From: Streptomyces uncialis
GTDB lineage: Bacteria > Actinomycetota > Actinomycetes > Streptomycetales > Streptomycetaceae
NCBI RefSeq assembly: GCF_001905345.1
Contig: NZ_LFBV01000011.1
Span: 124,001 to 188,000, forward strand
Reading direction: 5' to 3'
Length of the DNA stretch: 64,000 bases
The position numbers and the translations under genes were made by a program. The notes below the pieces were generated by a model. The model was not told the DNA's origin, searched no databases, and worked only from the letters and a program-made list of their open reading frames with translations. The first letter of the stretch is position 1; the number at the start of each line of letters is the position of its first letter. Of the stretch, positions 50,771 through 59,078 are shown in pieces.

Positions 50771-51397
50771 TCAGGCCGTCCCGTACGCCTCGCCGCCGAG
50801 TTCGAGGACGGCGGTGCCCGCGGTCGCGTCGGCGAGCCAGGCGCGGAACGCGGCCACGTCGGCGTCCGGCAGCCCGATCCCGATGGTGACCGCCTCGCCG
50901 TAACGCACGTCGCGCACCTCGCGGCCGGTGGCGCGCAGCTCGTTCTGGAGTTTGCCCGCGCGCTGGTGGTCGACGGTGACGGTGGCCAGCCGGAAGCGCC
51001 GCCGGGTCAGCGTCCCGAGGGTGTCGAGGGCCTCGCCGACCGATCCGCCGTACGCCCGGATCAGCCCGCCCGCACCCAGTTTGACCCCGCCGTAGTAGCG
51101 GGTGACGACGGCGACGACGTACCGCATGTCCCGGCGCAGCAGCATCTGGAGCATGGGGACACCCGCGGTGCCGCCCGGTTCGCCGTCGTCGTTCGCCTTC
51201 TGGACGGAGGCGTCGGCGCCGATGACGTAGGCGTAGCAGTTGTGCGTGGCGTCGGCGTGCTCCTTGCGGACCCGCGCGATGAACCGCTGGGCCTCCTCCT
51301 CGGTGGCCGCGGGTGCGAGCGCGCACAGGAAACGCGAGCGGTTGATCTCGGTCTCGTGCACGCCCTCCTGGGCGACGGTGCGGTACTCGTCCTGCAT
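50771..51397 (-). CDS. YigZ/IMPACT-family protein
   Basis: 208 residues: THNCYAYVIGADASVQKANDDGEPGGTAGVPML (in parts) followed by VVTRYYGGVKLGAGGLIRAYG, the UPF0029 signature, and a C-terminal DUF1949 domain. Bacterial YigZ is a poorly understood ribosome-associated or regulatory protein. The start is at 51397 (MQDEYRTVAQEG), preceded by an AT-containing gap of ~115 bp to the divergent CoA-binding gene. Not part of the hydrogenase locus. Confidence 0.92.
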   Translation of the reverse strand: MQDEYRTVAQEGVHETEINRSRFLCALAPAATEEEAQRFIARVRKEHADATHNCYAYVIGADASVQKANDDGEPGGTAGVPMLQMLLRRDMRYVVAVVTRYYGGVKLGAGGLIRAYGGSVGEALDTLGTLTRRRFRLATVTVDHQRAGKLQNELRATGREVRDVRYGEAVTIGIGLPDADVAAFRAWLADATAGTAVLELGGEAYGTA

Positions 51398-51511
51398 CGG
51401 CCCAGCGTATGCGGTGTGTCCGCGACGGGACGCCAGGGGGCGGGGCGGGAATCCCCGGGCGCGGTGGTTCGTTGCCGTGGTGGCAGCAGCAGTGATCCGA
51501 GGAGGCGTGCC

Positions 51512-51919
51512 ATGTACGGCGACCAGGCGGCAGTGGAGAAGATCCTTACGGAGTCGGGGGACACCTGGGCCGTGGTGGGCCTGTCGAACAACGAGTCGCG
51601 GGCCGCGTACGGGGTGGCGCGGATCCTTCAGCGGTTCGGGAAGCGGATCGTCCCGGTACATCCGAAGGCGGAGACGGTCCATGGCGAGCGGGGGTACGCC
51701 ACGCTGGCGGACATCCCGTTCGAGGTCGACGTGGTGGATGTGTTCGTGAACGCGGACCTGGCGGGCGCGGTGGCCGACGAGGCCGTGGCGAAGGGGGCGA
51801 AGGCGGTGTGGTTCCAGCTGGGTGTGGTGGACGAGGCGGCGTACGCCCGCACCCGGGCGGCGGGCGTGGCGATGGTGATGGACCGCTGCCCGGCGATCGA
51901 GATCCCCCGCATGGGCTGA
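51512..51919 (+). CDS. CoA-binding protein (YccU-like)
   Basis: 135-residue Rossmann-type CoA-binding domain: VVGLSNNESRAAYGVARILQRFGKRIVPVHP (in parts), VDVVDVFVNADLAG and VWFQLGVVDEAAYARTRAAG, ending with the conserved DRCPAIEIPRM. AGGAGG precedes the ATG by 8 nt. These small proteins are orphan relatives of acyl-CoA synthetase subunits; a regulatory or scavenging role is likely. Confidence 0.92.
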   Translation: MYGDQAAVEKILTESGDTWAVVGLSNNESRAAYGVARILQRFGKRIVPVHPKAETVHGERGYATLADIPFEVDVVDVFVNADLAGAVADEAVAKGAKAVWFQLGVVDEAAYARTRAAGVAMVMDRCPAIEIPRMG

Positions 51920-51921
51920 CG

Positions 51922-52550
51922 CGTGTCCGTGGTTCGTCCACCTGGACCCCCTTGCTCCGGTGCGGGCCGCTTTCGCTTGCGCCCCCGGGGTTCGTCCACC
52001 TGGGCCGACATAGTCCAGTACAGGCCGTTCATGGGTGCGCAGTTCCCCGCGCCCCTTGGATGCTGCCCCGGTCCGTCGCACTTCGGGTGCGGGGCCGCCC
52101 TCGCGTTTCGCGCAGTTCCCCGCGCCCCTGGATGCTGCCCCGCTCGGTCGCTGATCGCGTGCGGGTTCGCCCTCGTCTTCGCGCAGTTCCCCGCGCCCCT
52201 GGATGCTGCCCCGCACGGTCGCTGGTCGCGTGCGGGTTCGCCCTCGTCTTCGCGCAGTTCCCCGCGCCCCTGGATGCTGCCCCGCTCGGTCGCTGGTCGC
52301 GTGCGGGTTCGCCCTCGTCTTCGCGCAGTTCCCCGCGCCCCTTTGGGGCGCCTCCGTCGACCTTGAACGTGCAGGGAGGCGCCCCTTCAGGGGCGCGGGG
52401 AACTGCGCACCCACGTTCGAGCCGCACAGGAGCAAGGGACGCCCACCCGAGGTGACCTCAGGGGCGCGGGGAACTGCGCAGCCACGGACGGCCCGCACCG
52501 GGGCAAGTGGGCTCAGGTGGACGGACCCGGCGGCGCAAGCGAAGGCGACC
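51922..52550. repeat. Repeat-rich intergenic array (71-bp tandem units and inverted copies)
   Basis: The 642-bp gap between convergent genes is made of known-looking Streptomyces repeats. Five direct copies of GCGCAGTTCCCCGCGCCCCT start at 52037, 52110, 52181, 52252 and 52323 (spacing 73, 71, 71, 71), each followed by a conserved GGATGCTGCCCC...TCGCGTGCGGGTTCGCC unit. Two reverse copies lie at 52389-52408 and 52461-52480. An outer pair of inverted repeats (GTCCACCTG...CCGGTGCGGGCCG, 51934-51968 against 52485-52522) flanks the block. No gene is seen. Confidence 0.8.
52323..52408. terminator. 31-bp stem hairpin between convergent genes
   Basis: Perfect 20-bp outer arms (52323-52342 and 52389-52408) and an 11-bp inner stem GGGGCGCCTCC/GGAGGCGCCCC (52345-52355, 52375-52385) around a 19-nt loop, with a small 2/3-nt bulge. 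The stem should stop transcripts from both the CoA-binding gene (+) and the XRE gene (-). Confidence 0.7.
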
Positions 52551-52561
52551 CGCGAGACCGT

Positions 52562-53134
52562 TCACCGCGCGGGTGGGACCGCGACGGCCATGGTCATCTC
52601 GACCACCTCGGTACCGTCGTTGCGGTAGATGTGCGGCACGTTGGCCTCGAAGGTGGCGGAGGTCCCGGCGGGCATCGGGTAGGGGACGCCGTCCACGACG
52701 AGGGTCAGCTCCCCGGCTGTCACATGCAGCAGTTCCATGGTTCCGCCCGGGTGCGGGTCGGACGCGCTGCCGTCGCCGGGCATCAGCCGCCACGCCCATA
52801 GTTCCAGCGGGCCGCGCCGGTCGGTGCCCACGAGCAGGGAGGTGTGGCTGCCCGCCTCGGTGGACCACATCCGCACCGCGCGCTCGGCGGGCACGAGCTG
52901 CACCAGCGGCCCCTGGTCCTGGTCGAGGAGGGTGCTGATGCTGACGCCCAGCGCGTCCGCGAGTTTCACGGTGGTCCCGACGCTGGGGTTCGTCCGGGCC
53001 TGCTCGATCTGGATGATCATCCCCCGGCTGACACCGGAGCGGGTGGCGAGGACGTCCAGGGTGAAGCCACGTTCGCCGCGCAAGCGCTTGAGGTTGCGTG
53101 CGAGGGACTGTGTGAGCTGGTCGAGATCCGACAC
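52562..53134 (-). CDS. XRE-family regulator with C-terminal cupin domain
   Basis: 190 residues: HTH_3 (LARNLKRLRGERGFTLDVLATRSGVSRGMIIQIEQ in the usual pattern) and a cupin (LELWAWRLMPGDGSASDPHPGG, MELLHVTAGELTLVVDG, VPHIYRN). Such proteins sense small molecules through the cupin. The GTG start at 53134 (MSDLDQLTQSL) follows GGACGGAAT; a second GTG at 53170 would add 12 residues. The terminator array is downstream. Confidence 0.85.
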   Translation of the reverse strand: MSDLDQLTQSLARNLKRLRGERGFTLDVLATRSGVSRGMIIQIEQARTNPSVGTTVKLADALGVSISTLLDQDQGPLVQLVPAERAVRMWSTEAGSHTSLLVGTDRRGPLELWAWRLMPGDGSASDPHPGGTMELLHVTAGELTLVVDGVPYPMPAGTSATFEANVPHIYRNDGTEVVEMTMAVAVPPAR

Positions 53135-53270
53135 ATTCCGTCCAATATCTTTAATGGCAGAGTGCAACACATTGAACTACCGTGAGGTGGTCACCTGGTC
53201 CACCGCACTGTACTTCGAGGTCGGCGAGGACAGCCCGCGGCGGCGCCCCGGGTCCGGGCACGCGGACGGG

Positions 53271-54038
53271 TCACGTCCCGCCGGTGTCCGACTCCAGCTC
53301 CGCGAGGGCCATCAACTGCTGCGGTGTCATGCCCTCCGGGATGGGTACCGGCGCGGGTGTCCGCAGGGGCGGCTGCCAGCCCTCCCCGGGGGTCCAGCGC
53401 CGGACCACGCGCGCGGGCGCGCCCGCCACCACCGAGTGGTCGGGCACCTCACCGCGGACCACCGCTCCCGCCGCGACGACCACGTTCCGTCCGATCCGGG
53501 TACCCGGAAGGATCACCGCGCCGGTACCGATCCAGCAGCCGGGCCCGATCTCCACCGGCTCCATCCGCGGCCACTGCTTGCCGATCGGCTCCGCCGGGTC
53601 GTCGTACGAGTGATTGGTCGACGTCACATAGACATAGGGACCGACGTAGCACTGCGCGCCGATGGTGACTGCCGTGTCGGCGACGACATGGCTGCCCCGG
53701 CCCAGTACGACACCGTCACCGATCCGCAGGATCGGGTCGGGGCCGAGGTCGAGACCGGGCATCAGACCGGCCGTCAGGGTGACCTGTTCCCCGATGACAC
53801 AGTGGGCGCCGAGCTGGATCCACGGCTCCCCGAAGACGGTGCCCTGCGGGAACGCCAGCCGGGTGCCCGTACCGATGGCGCCGAACCGCAGCCGCCCGGG
53901 ATGCTCGTCGGTGATCGCGCCGAACCGCTGCGCCCAGGCCCAGCCGCCCCGCACCACCCGCTGCGCGAGCCGGTGCGGCCAGCGGCCCGGACGCCGGCCG
54001 GGGAGGGGACGCGTATCGCGGTTCTTCGGCACCCGCAC
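53271..54038 (-). CDS. Hexapeptide-repeat (left-handed beta-helix) acyltransferase
   Basis: 255 residues. Repeating [LIV]-G-x4 turns run from ~65 to ~205 (for example IGTGTRLAFPQGTVFGEP, IGAQCYVGPYVYVTSTNHS, IGPGCWIGTGAVILPGTRIGRNVVVAAGAVV, ending PARVVRRWTPGEG). The His in STNHSYDDP is a candidate catalytic residue. CysE/LacA-type members acetylate sugars or lipids. The GTG start at 54038 gives VRVPKNRDTRPLPG; a GTG at 54089 is also possible. Substrate unknown. Confidence 0.85.
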   Translation of the reverse strand: MRVPKNRDTRPLPGRRPGRWPHRLAQRVVRGGWAWAQRFGAITDEHPGRLRFGAIGTGTRLAFPQGTVFGEPWIQLGAHCVIGEQVTLTAGLMPGLDLGPDPILRIGDGVVLGRGSHVVADTAVTIGAQCYVGPYVYVTSTNHSYDDPAEPIGKQWPRMEPVEIGPGCWIGTGAVILPGTRIGRNVVVAAGAVVRGEVPDHSVVAGAPARVVRRWTPGEGWQPPLRTPAPVPIPEGMTPQQLMALAELESDTGGT

Positions 54039-54170
54039 ACCGTACTCACGGGACCGGGGGGCCGGAGCGCGGCCCGCTGTGATCTTCACCCCACCCGCCG
54101 GGCCCGGCGCCCGGCGGGTCGCCTACCGTGCCGGTGAGCGCATGCGCGCAGCGACGACGAGGAGGCAGTC

Positions 54171-54779
54171 ATGGCCGGACGGGCACTGATCGTGGCGGTG
54201 GGCGGCAAGAGCCCCGAGGTGGACCCGGGCGCGTTCGTCGCGCCCACGGCGGTCGTGGTCGGCGAGGTGACCGTGCGCGCGGGGGCGAGCGTCTGGTACG
54301 GCGCGGTGCTGCGCGGCGACTGCGGGCCGATCGTCCTGGGGGCGGGCAGCAACGTCCAGGACAACTGCACGGTCCATGTCGACCCGGGCTTCCCGGTGGT
54401 CATCGGCGAGCGGGTCACCATCGGCCACAACGCGGTCGTCCACGGGTGCGCGATCGAGGACGACGCCCTGATCGGGATGGGCGCGACCGTCCTCAACGGC
54501 GCCGTGATCGGGGCCGGTTCGCTGGTGGCCGCGCAGGCCCTCGTCCCGCAGGGGATGGTGGTACCGCCCGGTTCGCTGGTGGCCGGGGTGCCGGCCAAGG
54601 TGCGCCGCCCCCTCACGGACGAGGAGCGGGCGGGCATCACCCTGAACGGCACGCTCTACATGGAGCTGGCGCGCGCCCACGAGGAGGCGCACACCGAGCG
54701 GACCGCCGACCGGGACGGCACCGGGGACGGCGACGACGACCGTGACAGCCACTACGGCGGAAGCACCGGTCAGGCGTAG
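54171..54779 (+). CDS. Gamma-carbonic-anhydrase-like protein
   Basis: 202 residues with beta-helix repeats and metal-binding His residues (NCTVHVDPGF and GHNAVVHGC). It resembles PaaY/CaiE-type and gamma-class carbonic anhydrases, but the metal site can also be used in other acyl transferases. The last ~25 residues are Asp/Arg repeats. AGGAGG precedes the ATG by 8 nt. It converges with the thioesterase gene across 20 bp. Confidence 0.87.
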   Translation: MAGRALIVAVGGKSPEVDPGAFVAPTAVVVGEVTVRAGASVWYGAVLRGDCGPIVLGAGSNVQDNCTVHVDPGFPVVIGERVTIGHNAVVHGCAIEDDALIGMGATVLNGAVIGAGSLVAAQALVPQGMVVPPGSLVAGVPAKVRRPLTDEERAGITLNGTLYMELARAHEEAHTERTADRDGTGDGDDDRDSHYGGSTGQA

Positions 54780-54799
54780 CGCGGCCGGGTTCCGGCAGG

Positions 54800-55252
54800 T
54801 CAGGCGTGGGGGCGCAGGGTCCAGACGACGGTCATCTCCCCGGTGACGGCGCCGTCCTCGCGCCGGATCTCGACGGTGACGGGGAACTCGGGGCGGCCCC
54901 CGGCGTCCAGTTCGGCGATCACGTCGGCGGCGGGGCGGCCCAGGGTCGCGGTCGCCGTCACCGGCCCCATGGCCAGCTTCCGGTAGGCGATCTCCGCGCG
55001 CACCGCGAGCGGCACGGCCCGGGAGAGCTGCGCGCCGAACGCGGCGAGCACGATGGCACCGCTGGCCGACTCCCCCAGGGTGAACATCGCCCCGGCGTGC
55101 GGGCCGCCGACGTGGTTGTGGAAGTCGCCTTGGTCGGGCAGCGCGACCACCGCCTTGTCCGCACCGGTCTCCAGAAACTCCAGGTTGAGGGTGCGGGCCA
55201 TCGGGACGGTGGCGGCGAGCATCTCGCCGATGGACATCTGGTCAGCGCTCAT
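54800..55252 (-). CDS. Hotdog-fold thioesterase (DUF4442/PaaI-like)
   Basis: 150 residues. The hotdog signature HNHVGGPHAGAMFTLGESASG carries the catalytic-type region, with strands LAVRAEIAYRKLAMGPVTATATLGRP. Members hydrolyse acyl-CoA thioesters. It faces the one-helix protein gene divergently across 120 bp that are AT-richer around 55255-55275. Confidence 0.85.
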   Translation of the reverse strand: MSADQMSIGEMLAATVPMARTLNLEFLETGADKAVVALPDQGDFHNHVGGPHAGAMFTLGESASGAIVLAAFGAQLSRAVPLAVRAEIAYRKLAMGPVTATATLGRPAADVIAELDAGGRPEFPVTVEIRREDGAVTGEMTVVWTLRPHA

Positions 55253-55372
55253 GACCCAATGTTACCCACCGGTAAGAAGAGTTGGCCAGACCTCGCGGGC
55301 CGGACCGTTCGGCACGTACCCGTCAAGTGCCGGTGACAAGGTCGTTGCCCGGCGCCACTATGGTTACTGCCC

Positions 55373-56416
55373 ATGTGGCCAGGACAGCAGCCGCCCGGGG
55401 GCGAGCAGAACCCGCAACAGCCGAATCCCAACCCGTACCAGCAGCCGGGATATCAGCAGCCCAATCCGTACCAGCAGCCCGGCTATCAGCAGCAGCCGGG
55501 CCCTTACGCGGGGCCGCCGGGCAAGCAGCCGCCCTGGGGGGCGCCGACGGTCCCGGCGGGACCGGCCGTTCCGGGCCCTCCCCCGCCGGGTGACGACGGC
55601 AGGAGGACGAAGCTCGTCGCCCTGGTGGCGGCGGTGGCCGTCGTGGTCGCCGCCGGGGTCACCGGGTTCCTGGTGCTGGGCGGCGACGAGGACGGCAAGG
55701 AGACGGCCCAGAAGGGCGGCGACAAGAAGCCGTCCGAGCGGCCCGTCTCCTCCGCCCCGGAGGTGGCGCCGGAGGAGTCCGCCGAGGACAACCCGCGCGG
55801 GGGCGACGACATCAAGCCGACCGTCGCGGGCTGGAAGGTCGTCTACAACCCCAAGCGGGGGGTGGCCTTCGACGTGCCGGCCGACTGGGAGGTCGACTCG
55901 CCCGGGATGTCGGTGGGGTTCGAGGAGAAGGACTCCAAGGAGATCAAGCCGCTGATCGTGATGTCGGCGCCCGCGTACCTCAAGTCCAAGTGGTGCGAGT
56001 CGGACGACGACAAGGACGGCAACAAGGACAGCACCTCGCTCGCCACCGTCGGCACCAAGGGCGCGAACGGTGCCAAGGACGCCGAGGAGGCCGCGGTCAA
56101 CCAGGTGCCGTGGTGGGTCTACGGCGGCTACACGCAGCCGGACAAGAAGAGCATGCGCACCGACAAGAAGGGCAAGCCCTTCACCACCACGTCCGGGATC
56201 AAGGGCAGCATCGCGCGCGCGGAGTCCACGAACACGCCCCGGAAGGGCAAGTGCGCGAGCGACGGCAAGGCCGTCTCCTTCGGTTTCAAGAACTCCAAGG
56301 GTGACTTCGTCGCCTGGAACCTCTACGGCGCCAAGGGCGTCAAGGACGAGGTCCCGGACAGCCTGATCACCGAGATCCTCAAGACGGTCCGGCTGCACGG
56401 CGAACCGACGGACTGA
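55373..56416 (+). CDS. One-helix membrane protein with Pro/Gln-rich N-terminus
   Basis: 347 residues. Residues 1-75 are PNPYQQPGYQQ-type repeats (cytoplasmic), 79-101 is one helix (KLVALVAAVAVVVAAGVTGFLVLGG), and the rest is an outside domain of ~245 residues that includes a charged spacer and a folded part (VVYNPKRGVAFDVPADWEV..., ending KTVRLHGEPTD). The outside domain is similar in style to other Streptomyces surface proteins of unknown function. The glutamine-rich repeats are coded by variable codons, not by a simple DNA repeat. Confidence 0.8.
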   Translation: MWPGQQPPGGEQNPQQPNPNPYQQPGYQQPNPYQQPGYQQQPGPYAGPPGKQPPWGAPTVPAGPAVPGPPPPGDDGRRTKLVALVAAVAVVVAAGVTGFLVLGGDEDGKETAQKGGDKKPSERPVSSAPEVAPEESAEDNPRGGDDIKPTVAGWKVVYNPKRGVAFDVPADWEVDSPGMSVGFEEKDSKEIKPLIVMSAPAYLKSKWCESDDDKDGNKDSTSLATVGTKGANGAKDAEEAAVNQVPWWVYGGYTQPDKKSMRTDKKGKPFTTTSGIKGSIARAESTNTPRKGKCASDGKAVSFGFKNSKGDFVAWNLYGAKGVKDEVPDSLITEILKTVRLHGEPTD

Positions 56417-56470
56417 CCCCTTGGGCCGTTCCGGTCGGACGGCTCGTCGCCGCTCCTCCGGGACGGTCCG

Positions 56471-56486
56471 CCGGGCGGCCGCCCGG
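56471..56486. terminator. Perfect 16-bp palindrome after the one-helix protein gene
   Basis: CCGGGCGGCCGCCCGG, 55 bp after the stop codon. It could act as a terminator or operator; such palindromes also arise by chance in this DNA. Confidence 0.4.
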
Positions 56487-56637
56487 GTCGCCGGTCCCCG
56501 CAGCGAACGGCTGCCCGGACGGCCTCCGGTGGGCGGGTGACCGCTCCCGGAGCCCGTCCGTCCGCGAGCGCAGCGACGCCTCCGCCGCGGGCGCCGGGCG
56601 CGATCACGCCACGTCCGCCCGCGACACGGCAATTCGG

Positions 56638-56666
56638 TTGAATCCGGGTGGGCCCGCCGCGATAGT
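56638..56666 (+). promoter_or_regulatory. Leaderless promoter of the MFS gene
   Basis: TTGAAT (56638-56643), exactly 17 nt of spacer, GATAGT (56661-56666), then 6 nt to the GTG at 56673. Transcription should start at the first base of the start codon. Confidence 0.7.
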
Positions 56667-56672
56667 CCCTGG

Positions 56673-58040
56673 GTGAACTCACCGCCGCCACGTCAGCGCC
56701 GGCCGCCCTGGGCCGGTCGCAACTACATCCTGCTCACCGTCGCCACCGTCTTCACCAACCTCGGCAGCCACGGCGCCCTGATCGCCTCGGCGTTCGCCGT
56801 GATCGAGTCGGGCGGCGGCAGCGGTGACGTGGGACTCGTGGCCGCGGCGCGCACCGTGCCGCTGGTGCTCTTCCTGCTGATCGGCGGCGCCGTCGCCGAC
56901 CGGCTGCCCCGGCACCGGGTGATGGTCGCGGCGAACGCCGTGAACTGTGTGTCCCAGGCGGTGTTCGCGGCCCTCGTCATCACCGGCCGTGCCGAACTCT
57001 GGCAGATGATGCTGCTGTCCGCCCTCGGCGGCGCCGGGCACGCGTTCTTCTCGCCCGCATCCGAGGGCATGCTGATGTCCTCCGTCTCGGGCGAACAGGC
57101 CGGCCGCGCCTTCGCCCTGTACCGGATGGCCATGCACGGCGCGGGCATCGGCGGAGCCGCGCTCGGCGGGGCGATGGTCGCCGCGATGGGCCCCGGCTGG
57201 GTCCTCGCGGTGGACGCCGCCGCCTTCGCCCTCGCCGGGGCGCTGCGCGCGTTCCTGGACGTCCGGCACATCCCGCCGCGTGAACCGGGCAACGGGCTGG
57301 CCGCCGATCTGCGGGACGGCTGGCACGAGGTGATCGGACGGCCGTGGCTGTGGTCGATCGTGGCGCAGTTCTCCGTCGTGGTCGCGGTGATCACGGTCTC
57401 CGAGGCCGTCTACGGCCCGCTGGTGGCCGGGGAGGAGCTGGGCGGCGCGGCGCCCTGGGGCTTCGCGCTCGGCGCCTTCGGTGTCGGGACGCTCGTCGGG
57501 GCCCTGGTGATGATGCGCTGGAAGCCGCGGCGGCTGCTGTTCGTGGGCACCCTGGCCGTGTTCACGCTGGCGCTGCCGTCCGCCGCGCTGGCGGTGCCCC
57601 TGCCGATCGCCGGGCTGGTCGCGGTGATGTTCGTGAGCGGCGTGGCGATCGAGGTGTTCGGCGTCGCCTGGATCACCACACTGCACCAGGAGATCCCGGA
57701 GGAGAAGTTCTCCCGGGTGTCCGCGTACGACTGGTTCGGGTCGGTCGGCATGGTTCCCGTCTTCACCGCCCTGGCGGGCCCGGCGGAGAGCGCGTTCGGC
57801 CGCTCCGAGGCGCTGTGGGGCGGCGCCGTGCTGGTGGTGCTGGTGACGGCGGCGGTGCTGCTCGTCCCGGACGTCCGGCGGTTGTCCCACCGGCCGGCGG
57901 CCGACGCCCCGGAGGCGGCGGTGCTGCCCCGGGAACCGCTCACGGCCGGCACGGGCCCGGGGGTCCCCCGCGATCCCGCCGCCGCCACCGCCGGTGAGGC
58001 ACCGGCGGACGGGGCGTCGGACGCGGGCGGACGCGGCTGA
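56673..58040 (+). CDS. Major facilitator superfamily exporter
   Basis: 455 residues with 11-12 predicted helices in the MFS pattern (AARTVPLVLFLLIGGAVADRLPRHRVM carries motif A) and a Pro/Ala-rich cytoplasmic tail of ~45 residues. The DHA3/enterobactin-exporter-like group is suggested by SPASEGMLMSSVSGEQAGRA and DWFGSVGMVPVFTALAG. Substrate unknown. GTG start set by the promoter spacing; no ribosome site, consistent with a leaderless mRNA. Confidence 0.9.
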   Translation: MNSPPPRQRRPPWAGRNYILLTVATVFTNLGSHGALIASAFAVIESGGGSGDVGLVAAARTVPLVLFLLIGGAVADRLPRHRVMVAANAVNCVSQAVFAALVITGRAELWQMMLLSALGGAGHAFFSPASEGMLMSSVSGEQAGRAFALYRMAMHGAGIGGAALGGAMVAAMGPGWVLAVDAAAFALAGALRAFLDVRHIPPREPGNGLAADLRDGWHEVIGRPWLWSIVAQFSVVVAVITVSEAVYGPLVAGEELGGAAPWGFALGAFGVGTLVGALVMMRWKPRRLLFVGTLAVFTLALPSAALAVPLPIAGLVAVMFVSGVAIEVFGVAWITTLHQEIPEEKFSRVSAYDWFGSVGMVPVFTALAGPAESAFGRSEALWGGAVLVVLVTAAVLLVPDVRRLSHRPAADAPEAAVLPREPLTAGTGPGVPRDPAAATAGEAPADGASDAGGRG

Positions 58041-58052
58041 CCGGGACGCCGG

Positions 58053-58958
58053 TCAGCCGACCCGGAAGGTCCCGCCCGGCGGCTCGGGCGAGCCGACGGC
58101 GTCCGCGTCCCGCACCACGGCCGCGTCCCCGGTCCGCCGCCGCAGGGCCGTACCGTGCTCCACACGCGCGGGGAACCCGTCGGCGGCCGTACGCCGGGCC
58201 AGTTCCGCGACGGGCAGCGGGGCGTGCGAGGCGAGCAGGACGACATTGCCGAACCGGCGTCCGCGCAGCACGGACGGCTCGGCGATGAGTGCGAGCTCCC
58301 CGAACACCGCCGCGAAGTTCGCCAGCTGGGAGCGGAGGAAGGTGAAGGGCGCCCCGTCGGCGAGGTTCGCCGCGTACCGCCCGTCCTCGCGCAGAACGCG
58401 TTCCGCCGCCCGCGCGTACTCGACGGAGGTGAGGTGCGCGGGTACCCGGGAACCGCCGAACACGTCGGCGACCAGCAGATCGGCGGAGCGCCCGGGCGCC
58501 GCCTCCAGCCAGCCGCGCGCGTCGGCGGTGTGCGTCCGGACCCCGTCCGGGTCGCTCTGCGGCAGATGCTCCGCGACCAGGGCGACGAGGGCGCCGTCGA
58601 ACTCCACGACCCGCTGACGGGAACCGGGCCGGGTGGCGGCGGTGTAGCGGGGCAGCGTGAGGGCCCCGCCGCCCAGATGGATCACGTCGAGCGGACGGCC
58701 GGGCGGGGCGGCGGTGTCGACGACGTGTCCGAGGCGGCGGACGTACTCGAACTCCAGATGGGTGGGGTCGTCGAGGTCGACGTACGACTGGGGTGAGCCG
58801 TCGACGGTCAGCAGCCAGGCCCGCTCCCGGTCGATGTCGGGCAGCAGCCGCGCGGTGCCGTGGTCGACGGCTCGGATGACGGGTACGCGGTCGGGGTCGG
58901 GGTCGGGGTCGGAGTCGGGGTCGGAGTCGGAGTCGGAGTCGGAGTCGGAGTCGTCCAC
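58053..58958 (-). CDS. Spermidine-synthase-like protein with Asp-Ser/Pro repeat N-terminus
   Basis: 301 residues. The C-terminal ~270 residues have the spermidine synthase fold: SPQSYVDLDDPTHLEFEY, DVIHLGGGALTLPRYTA (SAM/decarboxy-SAM loop) and LLVADVFGGSRVPAHLTS. Polyamine-site residues are not well conserved, as in many actinobacterial 'fused MFS/spermidine synthase' proteins, so activity is uncertain. The first ~24 residues are Asp-Ser/Asp-Pro pairs coded by ten hexanucleotide repeats; a GTG start at V25 cannot be excluded. It lies 120 bp after tuf3 with a strong terminator between. Confidence 0.8.
   Translation of the reverse strand: MDDSDSDSDSDSDPDSDPDPDPDRVPVIRAVDHGTARLLPDIDRERAWLLTVDGSPQSYVDLDDPTHLEFEYVRRLGHVVDTAAPPGRPLDVIHLGGGALTLPRYTAATRPGSRQRVVEFDGALVALVAEHLPQSDPDGVRTHTADARGWLEAAPGRSADLLVADVFGGSRVPAHLTSVEYARAAERVLREDGRYAANLADGAPFTFLRSQLANFAAVFGELALIAEPSVLRGRRFGNVVLLASHAPLPVAELARRTAADGFPARVEHGTALRRRTGDAAVVRDADAVGSPEPPGGTFRVG
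58891..58950 (-). repeat. Hexanucleotide repeat coding Asp-Ser/Asp-Pro
   Basis: Ten copies of TCGGAG or TCGGGG on the plus strand (58891-58950), in frame with the spermidine-synthase-like gene. Gain or loss of units changes only the number of Asp-Ser/Pro pairs. Confidence 0.85.
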
Positions 58959-59021
58959 CCGTCCATTGTGCGGCCCCGCGCCGCGTCCGGGCGCGGGGGC
59001 GGTCCGTTCCGGTCCGGGACA

Positions 59022-59067
59022 GGACGGCCCGCCGACGGTTCCCCGAAGGGCCGTCGGCGGGCCGTCC
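59022..59067 (-). terminator. Terminator after tuf3
   Basis: A perfect 17-bp stem: GGACGGCCCGCCGACGG (59022-59038), 12-nt loop, CCGTCGGCGGGCCGTCC (59051-59067). It begins 11 bp after the tuf3 stop codon. Confidence 0.8.
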
Positions 59068-59078
59068 GCGCCGGTGGG

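Noticed and set aside
50710..50773. TGAGACC...GGTCTCA arms spanning the hypE/yigZ stop codons as a terminator
   Set aside because: Only 7 bp with a 50-nt loop; likely chance.
52037..52342. The 71-bp units as a CRISPR array
   Set aside because: Both 'repeat' and 'spacer' parts are nearly identical between units, so there are no unique spacers, and no cas gene is present.
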